Shown: piece by piece, positions 1-12,048 of the stretch
Layout: each line of letters starts with the position of its first letter
Numbering within the stretch: the first letter of the stretch is position 1
Assembly: GCF_032854445.1 (NCBI RefSeq)
Contig: NC_088298.1
Span: 2,104,160-2,168,159 of the forward strand
Source: Liolophura sinensis
Lineage: Eukaryota; Mollusca; Polyplacophora; Chitonida; Chitonidae
Direction: 5' to 3'
DNA: 64,000 bases
Position numbers and translations under genes: made by a program
Notes under the pieces: model-generated
Told to the model about the DNA's origin: nothing
The model's database searches: none
Seen by the model: the letters and a program-made list of their open reading frames with translations, nothing else

Positions 1-1499
1 GAATAAAGAAAAATCTATAATTAAGTACATGCATGTCATTTTCAGTAGTTTTTGAAGTTTCAACTGTGATTTGTTTATATCGTTTTTTTTTTGTTTTTTT
101 TTTCACTAAATTGCTGTAGCAGTGATTGTGAGATTATATCTGTGGCAAAAGGGTGTGGAAGTTATGTGTGAGACATCCTTCCCAGTTTATGTCACAGAGT
201 TTAAGGAAACACAGAAAAAGGCATAGAAGAATGACACACATGCTTAAGATAGAATACCACATCTGTGGCAGCCGAGTGGAATAGTGAACTACCAACAGTA
301 AATTTTATAAAATAATACGATAATGTATCACATCATAATTTAACATCGATCAGAGACAGTCTTACAACTTTCAATCCAAACTAATTAACACGCACATACA
401 AATCTGAAAATTAAGAGCAAATATAATAGCAAGTACGTAAGAAACTCTGAAAGTGACATTGAATTAGTACAAACATGTAGTTCAGAAAGCAACTGATATC
501 AATGTACATGAAAATCAAACGTACTGGAGAAAAAAAAAAGAAGAAACAAAGAAAAGATTAAACAAATGTTTCTTTCCATTAATACAACAGAAACTAGTTC
601 AATCACCTACACACCATTTCCAAACTTCACGAGGGTTAATACATACATGTACAGTTTAATCAGAGTAATATCATCAATACAACTATAATCATACATTCGT
701 ATCATGACTGCTCAATAGGATCCTAATTAAAGGTATTTAATCCCATAGCCCATAGTTAAGGGTAACTAAGAAGCAAGGCCCAGCTGTTCAAAACTTTCTT
801 AAGACTTAATACTAGATTAAGATTTAACCTTAAACCAAGTCTTCAGCTTCGTACTTGCTCCCCTCCCCCCCCCCCCCAACACACCAAATTTCTGTGAAAG
901 TACATGTATACTGCACATAAACTAAATCTACTGCTGTTCTGGTTTGTCTTTGTACAGCTGTAATGGTAGCTGGTTAAAATTGAAAAAATGTAATACGACT
1001 TATTGCCGCTATTAGCTAATACACTTTTGAACATCCAGGCCCAGATAATGAATGCCACTGCAGCTACGTGTTTATAACTGGGTTCTAAGTTCTGCTGTAA
1101 CTCATAGCTTTTGGGTCGTGTCTCTGACACACCCGCTGCGCTGGTGACAATGATACTGTAGACGTGCGTTTTGTGCATGTGGTTTACAAAATCTGCTATC
1201 GCCTAGTTAATGCGCATGTGCCCTAAAGTGCTTCGTGTCCCCAATGGAATTAACATACACACACACAGACAGGGAAACAAAAAACCGTTACAAGATATGC
1301 ACAAAAAAGAGTAAAAAAAAAAAAGAAGAATGCCTGATTTAACCTCTGATTGGAAGAAGAGTGCAGAAGAACACGAAGTTTTTGTAGCCACTCAGTGTAT
1401 TGGCTTTAACTGCAAAACTGTGTGCCATATTAGACTTATCTTTATAGTCTCTATATGCAAGCATTCCAGAAACAAGTCAACAGCTCTGACTACATCACC

Positions 1500-2270
1500 A
1501 TCAAGGTTTAAAGGCACTTTTTGAAGACCGGATTGATAACACATTCATCAAAATACTTTCTGGGACACCCAACTGCTCATTAGTTTCTAAAAACATATCT
1601 GGGAGATGATATTGGTAAGCTTCAGAAAAAACTCTTCCAGAAAACCAGATTGATCATTATTTTTATAGGAATTTGGAAATACGACGGTTTATTAGTTTGT
1701 ACAAAAAAAAATTTAGAGAGAGACCAGCTTCATCATCTAGGTTTGTTAAAAACCTAAGGGAGACCACACTCATTTTTTAGTTTTCCAAATGAGCTTCTTG
1801 GGAGGCCAGACTGAATGCTCATTAGTTTCCAGAAACACGTCTGGTAGACAAAAGCTTCTGGTATTAAACCAGATTAAATATTACTCTTCAGAAACTTTCC
1901 CGCAAATGTTAAAACAAGTTCTATTTCTTAAAAATCTTGCCGAATACCAAATCAATTTTTTTTGTTTCCAAACAAGCTTCTTTTCAACCATATTGATCAA
2001 AAGTTTCTAAAAATCCACCTCGGAAACCTGACTGATCATTAGTTACTAGAAAACTTTCTCGGGGCAATTAAGAATGTTTATTACTTTCTTAAAAACCCTT
2101 CAGAGAGACTAGATTCATCATTATAGTTTTTAAAACAGCGTGCGTTATTCTTTATTGATCATCATCTTCAAAAAACAGCTTCTAAGGGAACAGATAAACA
2201 GATCAAAGTTTCCAGTACCGCTTCCAGAAGATTGTCTGATCATCGTCCGTTTTCACAAAAGCTTCAGGCA
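1500..2270. repeat. Old degenerate tandem repeat in an SLC4 intron
   Basis: Variants of TCATTAGTTTCCAGAAAC followed by a CTGGGAGACC-type stretch recur about every 50-70 bases, much diverged. Short ORFs on both strands here come from this repeat. The flanking 1-1500 and 2270-3090 hold no exon that I can support. Confidence 0.5.
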
Positions 2271-3093
2271 GAGAAACTGAGATTTTGCCTACAGGCAAAT
2301 CCAACACATCTATAGAAGTGAGGCTGACCATGTAAGCAAAGCTATCTACAGCCTTATATAAGCCTGAAAAATAACTTTGGTAGAGAAAAGCAGAAAACCT
2401 AAAATTTATACAACGCTGCAAGTTGTAAGAGAGTTTAATTTAAACATGCAGGCATGCATTGCAATACCAAATCAAAAAAGTATGTAAAGATTTTGAGAGC
2501 GGTCATTTATTTTTTTATTTTTTTGACAAACAGGCAGAATACAGTGTGCCTCAGCATTCTTTCCCTGAATGTATGAAGAGGTGGGCAAACTATAGTCATA
2601 CAAATATTACACAACTCTGTAGGAATTATTTATACATGCCAAAAACTAGCGGAAATGTACAAATTACATCAGAACCAGAACGTTCCTCAAATTGTCACGG
2701 TCTGCTCAAATGTTACTGTCAGTCTTTACGAACCGGCTTCCAGTGATCCTTCGCTACTTCCATCACAATGCTTGGAACGTTAACTTCTGAAGCCATCAGC
2801 TTTTCAAGAAGTTCAAAATTCCTTTGTCAGAATATCCGATTTGAGGGCTTAATTCTTTTAAATGAACTGCCTGTTCATCACCCTTTCCTTCCCAGTTTGG
2901 AGGATTTTAATAACATTTCAATATTAAAGCAAAAAGCCAATCGGTGTCTCGCAGGATTAGGGTTAAAATCAGTCATCCAAAAAAATGGCTTAATCAGCTT
3001 GGCTGTGCATGAGTGATTCAGAGAGAAAAGCCAGCTGTTCAGAAGTGCAAATTAACCCGAATTTCCACAACTACGCCCTATGATCTGTATTAC

Positions 3094-3138
3094 CATGGCT
3101 GTATGTCCGAGGGTAAAACCCACGCCGCGCAGAACCAG
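3094..3138 (-). CDS. Possible 45-base SLC4 mini-exon, phase 1-1
   Basis: Acceptor CATTTAATTTCAG and donor CATG|GTAATA frame 45 bases that read GSARRGFYPRTYSH in phase 1 with no stop. It is a more GC-rich patch in AT-rich DNA. It would be the leftmost exon in the window; the next family block (GEVDFLD, leading into the first membrane segments) is not found to its left. It is too short to be sure. Confidence 0.3.
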
Positions 3139-6097
3139 CTGAAATTAAATGAGTCCAAAAGCTGAAAATTTAGTTACTACACATTCGACATTATTTCATT
3201 TTTCTCATATTTGATTGCTCATACATCTCATTTCTCTTATTTCATTTATATAATTGCAATCAGAGCCTGGCAAAGTGTAGCAACAAGACCAGCTCTCCGA
3301 AGCTTACATCAGCAGTTCAGTTAAATATGACAGCAGTGAAAATCTTCCTCAGTTAGCTCATTTTGTATTTTGTATCGGGTGACGCGAGTTCAATTCCTGG
3401 TGTGGCCCACAGAGCACATGTCCTTCAACTGTAATTAACTTTTGAGTTATCATCAGTTTGATGTACATTGTAATAATGACAATTTGGCTAATCAAACCAT
3501 AAAGACCCATAGATACATATAAGGAAATTGCATGCAATGGCCTCTTTCGTATTATACATTTATAAGAAAACATAAAATTTGACAACACACTTTCTCCTGC
3601 CAAAGCCATTTATGTTAAAACAAAAACAAAAAATTCAACTTAAGCCAACAAATTTGAATCATGCTAAATCTTGCATAATATTACACCCTTAGATACCCTG
3701 GAACAGTGCAACTCCATGTGTCCCCAGGTAAATGAAACTATTATATCTAAACCAACATATAATAATAATAATAATAATAATAATAGCAATAATAACTTCA
3801 TATTGATATTACTACAATATTATTCAAATTGAAATGACCGCTGTTAAAATAAGCTTGAATTTGACCCGTTTTCTGTAACATGTTGCCCTATTTTAACATT
3901 TATGTGTACATTACATTGTAACATCAGCTTCTGGGCGAATATTAGTTTCAAATTTGTCATATAGGCCTACCTTACAGTCACTGTTACAAATATACACATA
4001 CCCTACTTCCTCAACCTTTTCACATACGAAAGATCAACTTTCAGCGCAATTTATACATATTTTTAATTCGATTTTGGAGACAAAACTACATTGGTTGGAT
4101 TGGCCATTTTCAGGGCTTCACAAAAAGTATAATTTTATCAGTCAACACGGAATAAAGCCTTAAGAATATGCTTGAGTAAACACCCTGCAAACATGCGAAA
4201 AGGTTGGAGAATGACTGTACAAGTTATTATTACACTAGATTTTATTAAAATCTATGGCAATTTAGGGTTAGAATAAGTGGTCAGTAATCTATCAGAAGAA
4301 GCAAGCTACATCTACAAAGGAACTACTTGGAAACTATTGGGGGAAAATACTAAAAAGTATCAACTATAGTCAAGTGAAAATAAAAGTACCTGTTTCACAA
4401 AAGAGGGGGAGAAAATGTATCACTACATGTACCTAGCTTTTACTGCAGAGAAATAAGGTGCAAACCTGGAAATAAGCTAAAGTAGCAGGACATGGGCTGT
4501 GGACGGTGTTCTGGCATCTAATAGTATTTCGACAGCGACAAGCTTTTTGGTAGAGGACAAAACTGTCATGTATTAACAACACTGTAACATTCTGATAAAG
4601 TGGGTAGCTGGAGAATTTGCCAGTTACATGTTTCATGTATATCCAGCACCAATTTAAAAAATTAATTCCAGACTTTGAAGTCTCAAATTCACTTAAAGAG
4701 GCAAAAAAACTATATACTCCAGAGGAAAAGTAAAGCAGCAAGTTAAGTTATTAATGAAAAGGAAAATAACTACCAGCTTTCATGTATGCATAAAGAAAAA
4801 ATGAAGACAAAATAAAAAAAAAATGTCTTGAGAAAATTGTGGATTATAACACTATGTATTAATTATCATTTAATTCAGTTTTAATTTAATTTAAGTTTTA
4901 TGTTTATAAGTTCTATAATGTCCACGTTTTGAGGAATATGATATTGTGCGTGAGTGAAATTACAGCAAGCTGGCGACACTTTTAAATCTGAACATAATGT
5001 GTGAAAATGTGAAAATTAAAAATAACTGAATAATCTATGGTAAAAAGTGTAAAAGTATAACTGATTGTGTTGGTGAGTGATTTAAAGCATGAAATAAGTG
5101 CGAAGAAATCACTACAAGCTTGATGAAATGAACATGGTATGAAATTAACATCCATGTTATGAAATGAACATGGCATGAAATTAACATCCATGGTATGAAA
5201 TAAACATGGAATACAATATGAAACGAAAATGATATGAAATCAAAAAAGGAGGGAAATGTTAATGAAATCTTTCTAATGACCCCAAACAAAATGTATGTTT
5301 TACCAGACATTGGTATGTTCAGATGTCCACTTCCAAACTGTTGTCCTGAAATTAAATATGGCTTCAAAATAAGCATCGATCATACATGTCAACAATAAAC
5401 AAGATAAGACCAAAAACAAAACAAAAACTAAACACAAATTGAACCTGAAGTGAAAATTTGTACTGTGCCCAAAAACAAGAAATGAGAAAATGCACCGTTT
5501 GATGTTGAATGCATAAAAGGTGCTAATTACTTAGTCAATGACGGTAACTAAGTCATTTGTACAAAAAAGACGGTAGTGGCAAAGAGCACAAAGAATTCAA
5601 ATCCCAAATGATAAAATGTTTATGAAACATACAATAAGATAAATTCCACCGTGCATGTGTTAAGAGTACATAGTCAAAACCCATATCTACTGCCAGAATT
5701 GGGAAGCACTTCTCTACGTTCATTATTTCACGTGGCATAGTTAATGTCTCAAAAAGGACTTTACTAATGACCGAGACAAACATTTGAAGTTCAATGAAGT
5801 TTACACTTTGTCAGCTGTCGAACTAATCACGCACGAAAATCTCGGTCAGTCATGGTTTGTATAAATGTACATTTTATAGGCACCAGGCCTTTAGTCACTA
5901 GCATTACACCCAAATTTGACAGGAATCAAACAATCCCTGAAAATGGCAGGACCCTTGAGAAGCTTGTTGACTCATGACCTCATAAACATGGCCTAGCTGA
6001 CAAAGTGCAATCCCGTGCTACAAATTTATGATCATTAAACAACCGCACGATTTGAAAATAATACTGAATCATATGGTGATAGTCTGAACCGCTTTAC

Positions 6098-6345
6098 GAA
6101 ACCTGAAGATGTCAAATGGTTTCCTGGTCATCCAAGCCACTTCAGGAAACCTGAAGATGTCAAATGGTTTCCTGGTCATTCAAGCCACTTCAGGAAACCT
6201 GAAGATGTCAAATGGTTTCCTGGTCATCCAAGCCACTTCAGGAAACCTGAAGATGTCAAATGGTTTCCTGGTCATCCAAGCCACTTCAGGAAACCTGAAG
6301 AGGTCAAATGGTTTCCTGGTCATCCAAGTGACTTAAGGAAACCTC
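6098..6345. repeat. 48-base minisatellite, about 5 units, with decayed units to about 6490
   Basis: The unit reads AAACCTGAAGATGTCAAATG and on through GGTTTCCTGGTCATCCAAGC to CACTTCAGG. Because 48 is a multiple of three, it gives a false repeat protein (16-residue unit MSNGFLVIQATSGNLK). It lies in an SLC4 intron, and degenerate copies run up to the possible exon at 6499. Confidence 0.9.
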
Positions 6346-6498
6346 AAGACATCAAATGGTTTCATCCAAGGCTTAGGAAATTTCCGACAATCTTGAAGAT
6401 CATAAAACCACCAGACAAACTGAAGATGTTAAGTGGGCTCCAGGTCATCCCAGCAACTTTAGGAAACCTGAAGATGTCAAATGATTTGGTGCAGTTAC

Positions 6499-6558
6499 CT
6501 GAAACTGTTTTTGCCTCTGGCTGGGAGTTAGGAATGCAGAGACCAGCTGCAAGCTGCC
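6499..6558 (-). CDS. Possible small SLC4 exon, phase 1-1
   Basis: This 60-base stretch is framed by a good acceptor (CCGGTTTTTGCAG) and a good donor (TTTCAG|GTAACTG) on the minus strand. In phase 1 it reads QLAAGLCIPNSQPEAKTVS with no stop, again keeping phase 1 at both ends. The splice sites are better than those of the two preceding candidates. It lies next to the 48-base minisatellite at 6.1-6.35 kb, and that neighbourhood lowers confidence somewhat. No family match is recognised. Confidence 0.38.
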
Positions 6559-7034
6559 CTGCAAAAACCGGAGTCACCACGGCAAACATGTTTAACAGTG
6601 CTATTATCAAAGCATCAAATTAATGAGGGAACTGGCAACATGTTTTTTGGATATAAATTCATTTTTACTTGTGAATAATTCACATAACTTTTTTGAATGA
6701 CCACATTATCTCTGGCTCAGGTACTATATTCTTCAAAATACACTCTTTTTGGTAAATATACATTTAAAATGCACCAGGAAATTATTTACAAGTATACTAT
6801 AAATGAGAATCTTTGATCAAAATTGATTTTAAACATTTAACAAATCAGTTAAAATCAGGATACTTAAAATTAAGGCAAACTTCTCTTCATAAAATGTTCA
6901 TTATACAGTCTATACATGTTAAAGTTTAATAACAAAATATGTATCATATTACATAGTTAATTTTTACAGTTTTGTTATTGAGTTTTTATTGATATGGAAT
7001 TAGAGTTATAATTGTGAAATTTGAGCCAGGTACT

Positions 7035-7035
<1 letters not shown>

Positions 7036-7089
<54 letters not shown>
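7036..7089. repeat. (TA)n microsatellite
   Basis: About 27 uninterrupted TA dinucleotides in an SLC4 intron. Confidence 0.98.
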
Positions 7090-7091
<2 letters not shown>

Positions 7092-7308
7092 TACCATATA
7101 TTCATATTAATTCATTATTATTGACTCTAGCAGACACATGAAGGGTCTTGTTTAATATTGCCGTTTTGAATTGGCTTTAAGACAGTATGCTTATCTCTGA
7201 TTGCATACACTGACAGTTAAAAATTAACACTTCATGACACCAAAATGAAGTAGAGTGAGTTTTGAATACACCTATGTAGAGAAAAATATGCTTTAAAATA
7301 CACCTGTC

Positions 7309-8070
7309 CAAGGTGAAAATGAGTGAGTGTCATTAACGCGTCAAGGTGAAAATGAGTGAGTGTCATTAACGCGTCAAGGTGAAAATGAGTAAGTGTCATT
7401 AACGCATCAAGGTGAAAATGAGTGAGTGTCATTAATGCGCCAAGGTGAAAATGAATGAGTGTCTTTTACATGCCAAGGTGAAAATGAGTGATTGTCATTA
7501 ACACACCAAGGTGAACATGAGTGTGTGTCATTAACGCGCCAAGGTGAAAATCAGTGAGTGTCTTTAACGCGCCAAGGTGAAAACCAGTGAATTGTAATTA
7601 ATGCGTCAAGGTGAAAACGAGTAAGTGTCATTAACGCGCCAAGGTGAACATGAGTGTGTGTCTTTAACACACCAAGGTGAACATGAGTGTGTGTCTTTAA
7701 CGCGCCAAGGTGAACATGAGTGTGTGTCTTTAACGCGCCAAGGTGAACATGAGTGTGTGTCTTTAACGCGCCAAGGTGAACATGAGTGTGTGTCTTTAAC
7801 GCGCCAAGGTGAAAATGAGTAAGTATCTTCACCACTCAAAAGTGAAAACGAGTGATTTTTTTTAACACATTAAAATGAAAACATGTACTTTTTAGGCCAC
7901 GCCCCTGGGAAAACAAGCACTTTTTTTGATCACACCTATGTGAAATCAAATACTTTTTCTGAACATACCAATGTGAAAACAAGTACTTTTTTGGAACAAG
8001 CTAATGTGAAAGCGAATAATTTTTAAACTCACCAATGTGAAATGAAATAATTTTTTTTATCCCACCAGCA
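7309..8070. repeat. 33-base minisatellite, about 16 good units plus a degenerate tail
   Basis: The unit is AAGGTGAAAATGAGTGAGTG followed by TCATTAACGCGCC, well kept to about 7835. To the right it decays into units of the form CCAATGTGAAAACAAGTACTTTTT. Its length is a multiple of three, so it is open in several frames on both strands, but the peptides (LTHFHLDALMT and others) are not genes. Confidence 0.92.
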
Positions 8071-8667
8071 TGAAGACAGGAGAGTTACATATATCTTGGT
8101 GCCATAAGTATTAGTGTAGCCTTTCATGTTTTTATACAAAAATTTTTAAATTTTTACAAATGTAAACACTTACTGTTTTATTTATTTTTCAATATTTAAT
8201 TAATGATGTCTGGAAACTAATTGCATCTTTGTTTAATGTGCCACCAACTTATATCATACAAGTGAGCACATACTTGAAGGCTGGTTTATACACACATAAT
8301 ACCACAGTGTCATGATTATATACAAAGTAAGCAGGGACAATGGTCAGAACACACGGTACATGTATGATACTGGCTATCTAGAGCCATACACTGTATTTCA
8401 CCTGAATTAAGTTCATCATTTCTCAGGTAACACATTTTGCTTAATTCAAACTGATTCAATCACCTTACAGGGCTGCTTAAGAGTTGTTTGGGAAGCTTGG
8501 TTAATTTCTTTTCCGAAAAATGTAAGTGTTGACAACGAAAAGTGTTGATCTTTAAATGGGCTTCTGAAAACGCATTTTTACATTCATCTCAAACATTAGG
8601 TTAAATACAGTTATTTAATCAAATGACAATACAAAAATGATCTTTATGTGTCACCTGAGATGCAAGC

Positions 8668-8670
<3 letters not shown>

Positions 8671-8702
<32 letters not shown>

Positions 8703-8719
8703 TATTATTATAATTATTA
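8671..8719. repeat. (TTA)n microsatellite
   Basis: A run of TTA trinucleotides with minor breaks. Related (AAT)n runs lie at 3760-3785 and around 47,640-47,745. Confidence 0.9.
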
Positions 8720-9054
8720 CAATTATTTCTCCACCCCCTTTAGTTCTCTCATAATCTTTTAAAATATAGGCTGCAGAGGAGATTGAAAAGCTTATAAAAT
8801 TAAGGTAAAATCTTAATTTTTCCTTTGTGCGAGCATATTTTTTTGTTTTTTGTTTTTTCTTCTTTCACATATTGTCATAATCAGAATCGATGAAGTCTAC
8901 AACGTAAGTGATACACATATTAGCAGTCCTGGTTATACATACATGTAAATACATCCATGATAAATTCACTGGCATCAAATGTGCAAATTATTATTAAAAC
9001 ACAAAAGGCATCTGGTTAGAGCAGAACAGATACCAAATCTGTTGCCATAGTTAC

Positions 9055-9114
9055 CAACTTCGCCCATCATAAGGTAGCCAAAAGAATTCGTCCGTATGCG
9101 CACATTGCCAGACC
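9055..9114 (-). CDS. Possible small SLC4 exon, phase 1-1
   Basis: This 60-base open stretch between an AG and a donor G|GTAACT encodes SGNVRIRTNSFGYLMMGEV in the phase set by the previous exon. Its acceptor side is the same 19-base sequence as at 11199-11217, again without a pyrimidine tract and with an X-box-like palindrome. A second motif of the same kind (GTTGCCATAGTTACC, 9041-9055) lies at the donor side. The flanking palindromes make a regulatory element a real alternative to an exon. Confidence 0.3.
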
Positions 9115-9132
9115 CTGTAACCATGGTAACAG
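9114..9132. promoter_or_regulatory. RFX X-box-like palindrome, copy 2, with a related motif at 9041
   Basis: The same 19 bases as at 11199-11217. A related GTTGCCATAGTTACC lies 59 bases away at 9041-9055, so two X-box-like motifs bracket the 60-base open stretch between them. Confidence 0.4.
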
Positions 9133-9590
9133 GATGTTTATTTCACTTCAAAGTCCATAAGCTTTCCTCTCCAAAAATTAACTAATTATGCAAACTTATC
9201 AATTCATACCTTGGTTATATAATACGAGTTTTGTTTCTCAACCACCAACACACAAATGCCTTTTCTTAAGATGTTCTATCATTTCTAGCATTTAAAATAC
9301 ATTTAAAAAAAAGTCATATCTTCATTCATTCATTCATTTTGATCAGTCTAAAATAAACTTGCAGCTGATCCGAAGGGGCAATAAATCACACCTAATAAAA
9401 CACAAGGCATGGGTTACACACAAGTGAGCCAGGTATACACATATAAATGCTTCTCAAGGAAAAAACAATTGAGTTGGTTATAATTCTGCAAAATAATGAA
9501 AGCATTTACAAACAATTTATAAATGATACACTTGCTTAGAGAAAAAAAAAACCACTGCAAACTTGAAACCATATAGCCTATACAGGTACA

Positions 9591-9958
9591 GTAAGTGAGT
9601 GAGTGAGTGCTTAGGGTTTAACCTCGTACTTAATTTTTCAGTCACATGACAATGAAGGAATCCTTAGAGTATATGTAATGTGCCTCCTTGTTACAGGATG
9701 GATTTCCACCGCTCTTTTATCTAATGCTGCTTCACTGAGACGACCTACCGAAGACAAGTAAGCCGCCCCGCCCGAGCTAATATACTGATACGAGTCAACC
9801 AGTCGTTGCACTATCCCCTTCATGCTGAACACCAAGTGAGGAAGTCACAACTTCCTCTTTTTTTGCCAGGTCTTAGGTGTGACCTGACCCAGGATTGAGC
9901 CTGGATCTACTGCCCCAGAAGCAGACGCTCTACCAACTGTGCTATGGGAGCCGGTCTG
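9591..9958 (-). mobile_element. SINE family B, full-length copy with target-site duplication
   Basis: This 368-base element is flanked by the 10-base direct repeat TACAGGTACA (9581-9590 and 9959-9968). On the minus strand it begins with a tRNA-like head: box A in TAGCACAGTTGGTAG (9931-9944) and a box B-like GGCTCAATCC (about 9893-9902). It ends with a short TCAC repeat, the kind of simple tail used by LINE-driven retroposition. It lies in an SLC4 intron, in the same sense as the gene. A second copy is at 47746-48085. Confidence 0.9.
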
Positions 9959-10319
9959 TACAGGTACAAGTACCTGCATGCACATGTATATGCTTAATAT
10001 GTACCATTATATCATCAAGACAGAATTTTCACTATATAGCTCTGCTATCTTGTATCTGGCATTGAGACTCGATGTTAAGTTGTTAACAGATAAATGCCAA
10101 CAGCTTGACCTGGGGTTAAGATAGATACCCTAATCTCAGATTATCTTAATCCTGGATTTGAATGATCAGCTGACAGACAGAGCAACTTATAGTTCAGCTG
10201 CTTGTAGTGGTCGGAAGAGTTTAGAAAATGTTAGAATACATGGAAATAATACCTAATCAAAAAGTGTTTCTCACGTTAAATGATGCCAGAATAAAAATAT
10301 ATCAAAAAATAGCCAAAAG

Positions 10320-10945
10320 TTAATGCTGAAATATATGGAGTTACATGTGGCAGTCAAAATAATGAATTTCTTCTGAGTAATCATATCTGGCTTAAAATTT
10401 ATATACCATGAAAAAAAAAACAATCCTGGAATACATGATTCAGTTTAACTTAATAATAATGGTTATAAAATAATGAGTTTCTCATGTGTTAATCTTTAAT
10501 CTGACTAGTCTATATTGTACTCAAAAATGGTGGAATACAGGAGTTATCAGATAAAATAATGAGTTTCTCATGTGTTAATCTTTAATCTGACTAGTCTATA
10601 TTGTACTCAAAAATGGTGGAATACAGGAGTTAATGCATAAAATAGCGAATTCTCATGTGTTATCATGTCAGACTAAAATCTACAACAAAATATAAAGAAT
10701 GATTGGAATATGTGAGTTAACAATGAATTTGTTATGTGTTATCATGTCGGATTAAAGTTAAAGGAAAAAATGTAGCCTACCCACAAAAGTTGATATTGTA
10801 TATGCAGGAGTTAATAGTTGAACTAATAAATTTCTCATGTGTTATCATATTAAACTAAAATTTGAGTGGACCCCCAACAAGCTGGAATACATGACATCTA
10901 ATAGTCAAACTAATGAATTTCTCATTTGTTATCTTATCAGATGTT
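10320..10945. repeat. 86-base tandem repeat, two near-identical units among older ones
   Basis: Units starting at 10470 and 10556 (ATAATGAGTTTCTCATGTGT...) are nearly identical; about five more diverged units flank them, each with a TTTCTCATGTGTTATCAT-type core. The pair points to a recent local duplication inside an old array. Confidence 0.85.
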
Positions 10946-11127
10946 AATTTCCATTCCAGCTCTAATGATACGTTACATCTCCATCTACTAATTAAAAAAA
11001 AATGAGTGACTGATCAAGTGGTTATGGTTTAACTGGCACTATAACCGCCATATCACGGTGAGATTTCTTGTTAATAAAGCTTTACTGACTGCTGCATGAG
11101 TCACCTATACAGGAAGTAAATATTTAC

Positions 11128-11199
11128 CGGAGTTCCCCGGCGCATGAAAGTGTCCAGAGTCACCCGAGACGTGGGTGTGAGGCGGGTGGTTCCCGTGGC
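11128..11199 (-). CDS. Possible small SLC4 exon, phase 1-1, His-rich
   Basis: This 72-base open stretch lies between an AG and a donor G|GTAAAT. Read in the phase left by exon 5 it gives HGNHPPHTHVSGDSGHFH and then APGNS, with no stop. It sits in a GC-rich island in AT-rich DNA, and a symmetric phase-1 exon could be skipped without a frameshift. Against it, the acceptor ATGGTTACAG has no pyrimidine tract and overlaps an RFX X-box-like palindrome (11199-11217). It could instead be a conserved non-coding element. I cannot match the peptide to a known SLC4 segment. Confidence 0.35.
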
Positions 11200-11217
11200 C
11201 TGTAACCATGGTAACAG
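11199..11217. promoter_or_regulatory. RFX X-box-like palindrome, copy 1
   Basis: CCTGTAACCATGGTAACAG contains GTAACCATGGTAAC, a near-perfect match to the X-box bound by RFX factors (GTNRCC, short spacer, RGYAAC). The identical 19 bases occur at 9114-9132. Both overlap the proposed acceptor of a small exon. Confidence 0.45.
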
Positions 11218-11944
11218 CTACTAACGTCATTTGGTACACAAAACATATAAACCATGATTGCCACGTAAATGTATACACAAAATATATTACCTACCAGTGT
11301 TGAATGTAGATTGAGAGCCTGACAGCGTTCATAAACAATGACAGGTATGAAATCAACTCAGTGTTTCATAAAACTTTCAAATGTTTTGGTTTTCCAAAAA
11401 GTTACTGAGGAAAATCGTGAAAGCTGAAAATTCTCTCCACCTACATGTATATGGCATGTTTTCCTATTTTTTCACACAGGGATAAGGATATAGCTGCAAA
11501 TTCCTAAATCTAAGCCTTAAATCCTACAAGTCTATTGTGCAGGTATCAGTGGCCATTTCTGCATAATTTAATTTATACACAGATATGTTACATTTTGTTT
11601 TTTATCAAATGACTATAGATGATATCATTTACTATCAAAATGGCATTCTCGGTAAGTTCAATGATGACGTCATTTTCCAAAATTTCCGACCCTTGACACA
11701 AAATATGCATAAAATAAAGCCATTATTAAAATATTATAAAAACATCATCATGACTTAAAAATACAATTCATTTTTTGTTTTATTAACTACTTTTAGCATA
11801 ACACTTCTCTTAAAACCATAATCTTGCTTATATAGTTCTCTTCCATGCATCTCTTAAATTTTACACACGTCTATTTACATAAAATGTAAATATTACTGTA
11901 ATATTACTGTAAAAGTCCATGTACATGTATACATATGAAGTACC

Positions 11945-12048
11945 ACTTACATGTAGCATACCTACTTACACGTAGCATACCTACTTACATGTAGCATACC
12001 TACTTACATGTAGCATACCTACTTACATGTAGCATACCTACTTACATG
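11945..12048. repeat. 19-base tandem repeat, about 5-6 units
   Basis: The unit ACATGTAGCATACCTACTT repeats almost perfectly in an SLC4 intron. Confidence 0.95.

Noticed and set aside
843-1178. Minus ORF of 111 codons starting with a hydrophobic segment
   Set aside because: No splice borders in SLC4 phase and no family motif; it includes a poly-Gly end from a C homopolymer.
2459-2746. 95-codon plus ORF
   Set aside because: AT-rich, low-complexity start and no family features; probably intronic sequence of the SLC4 gene.
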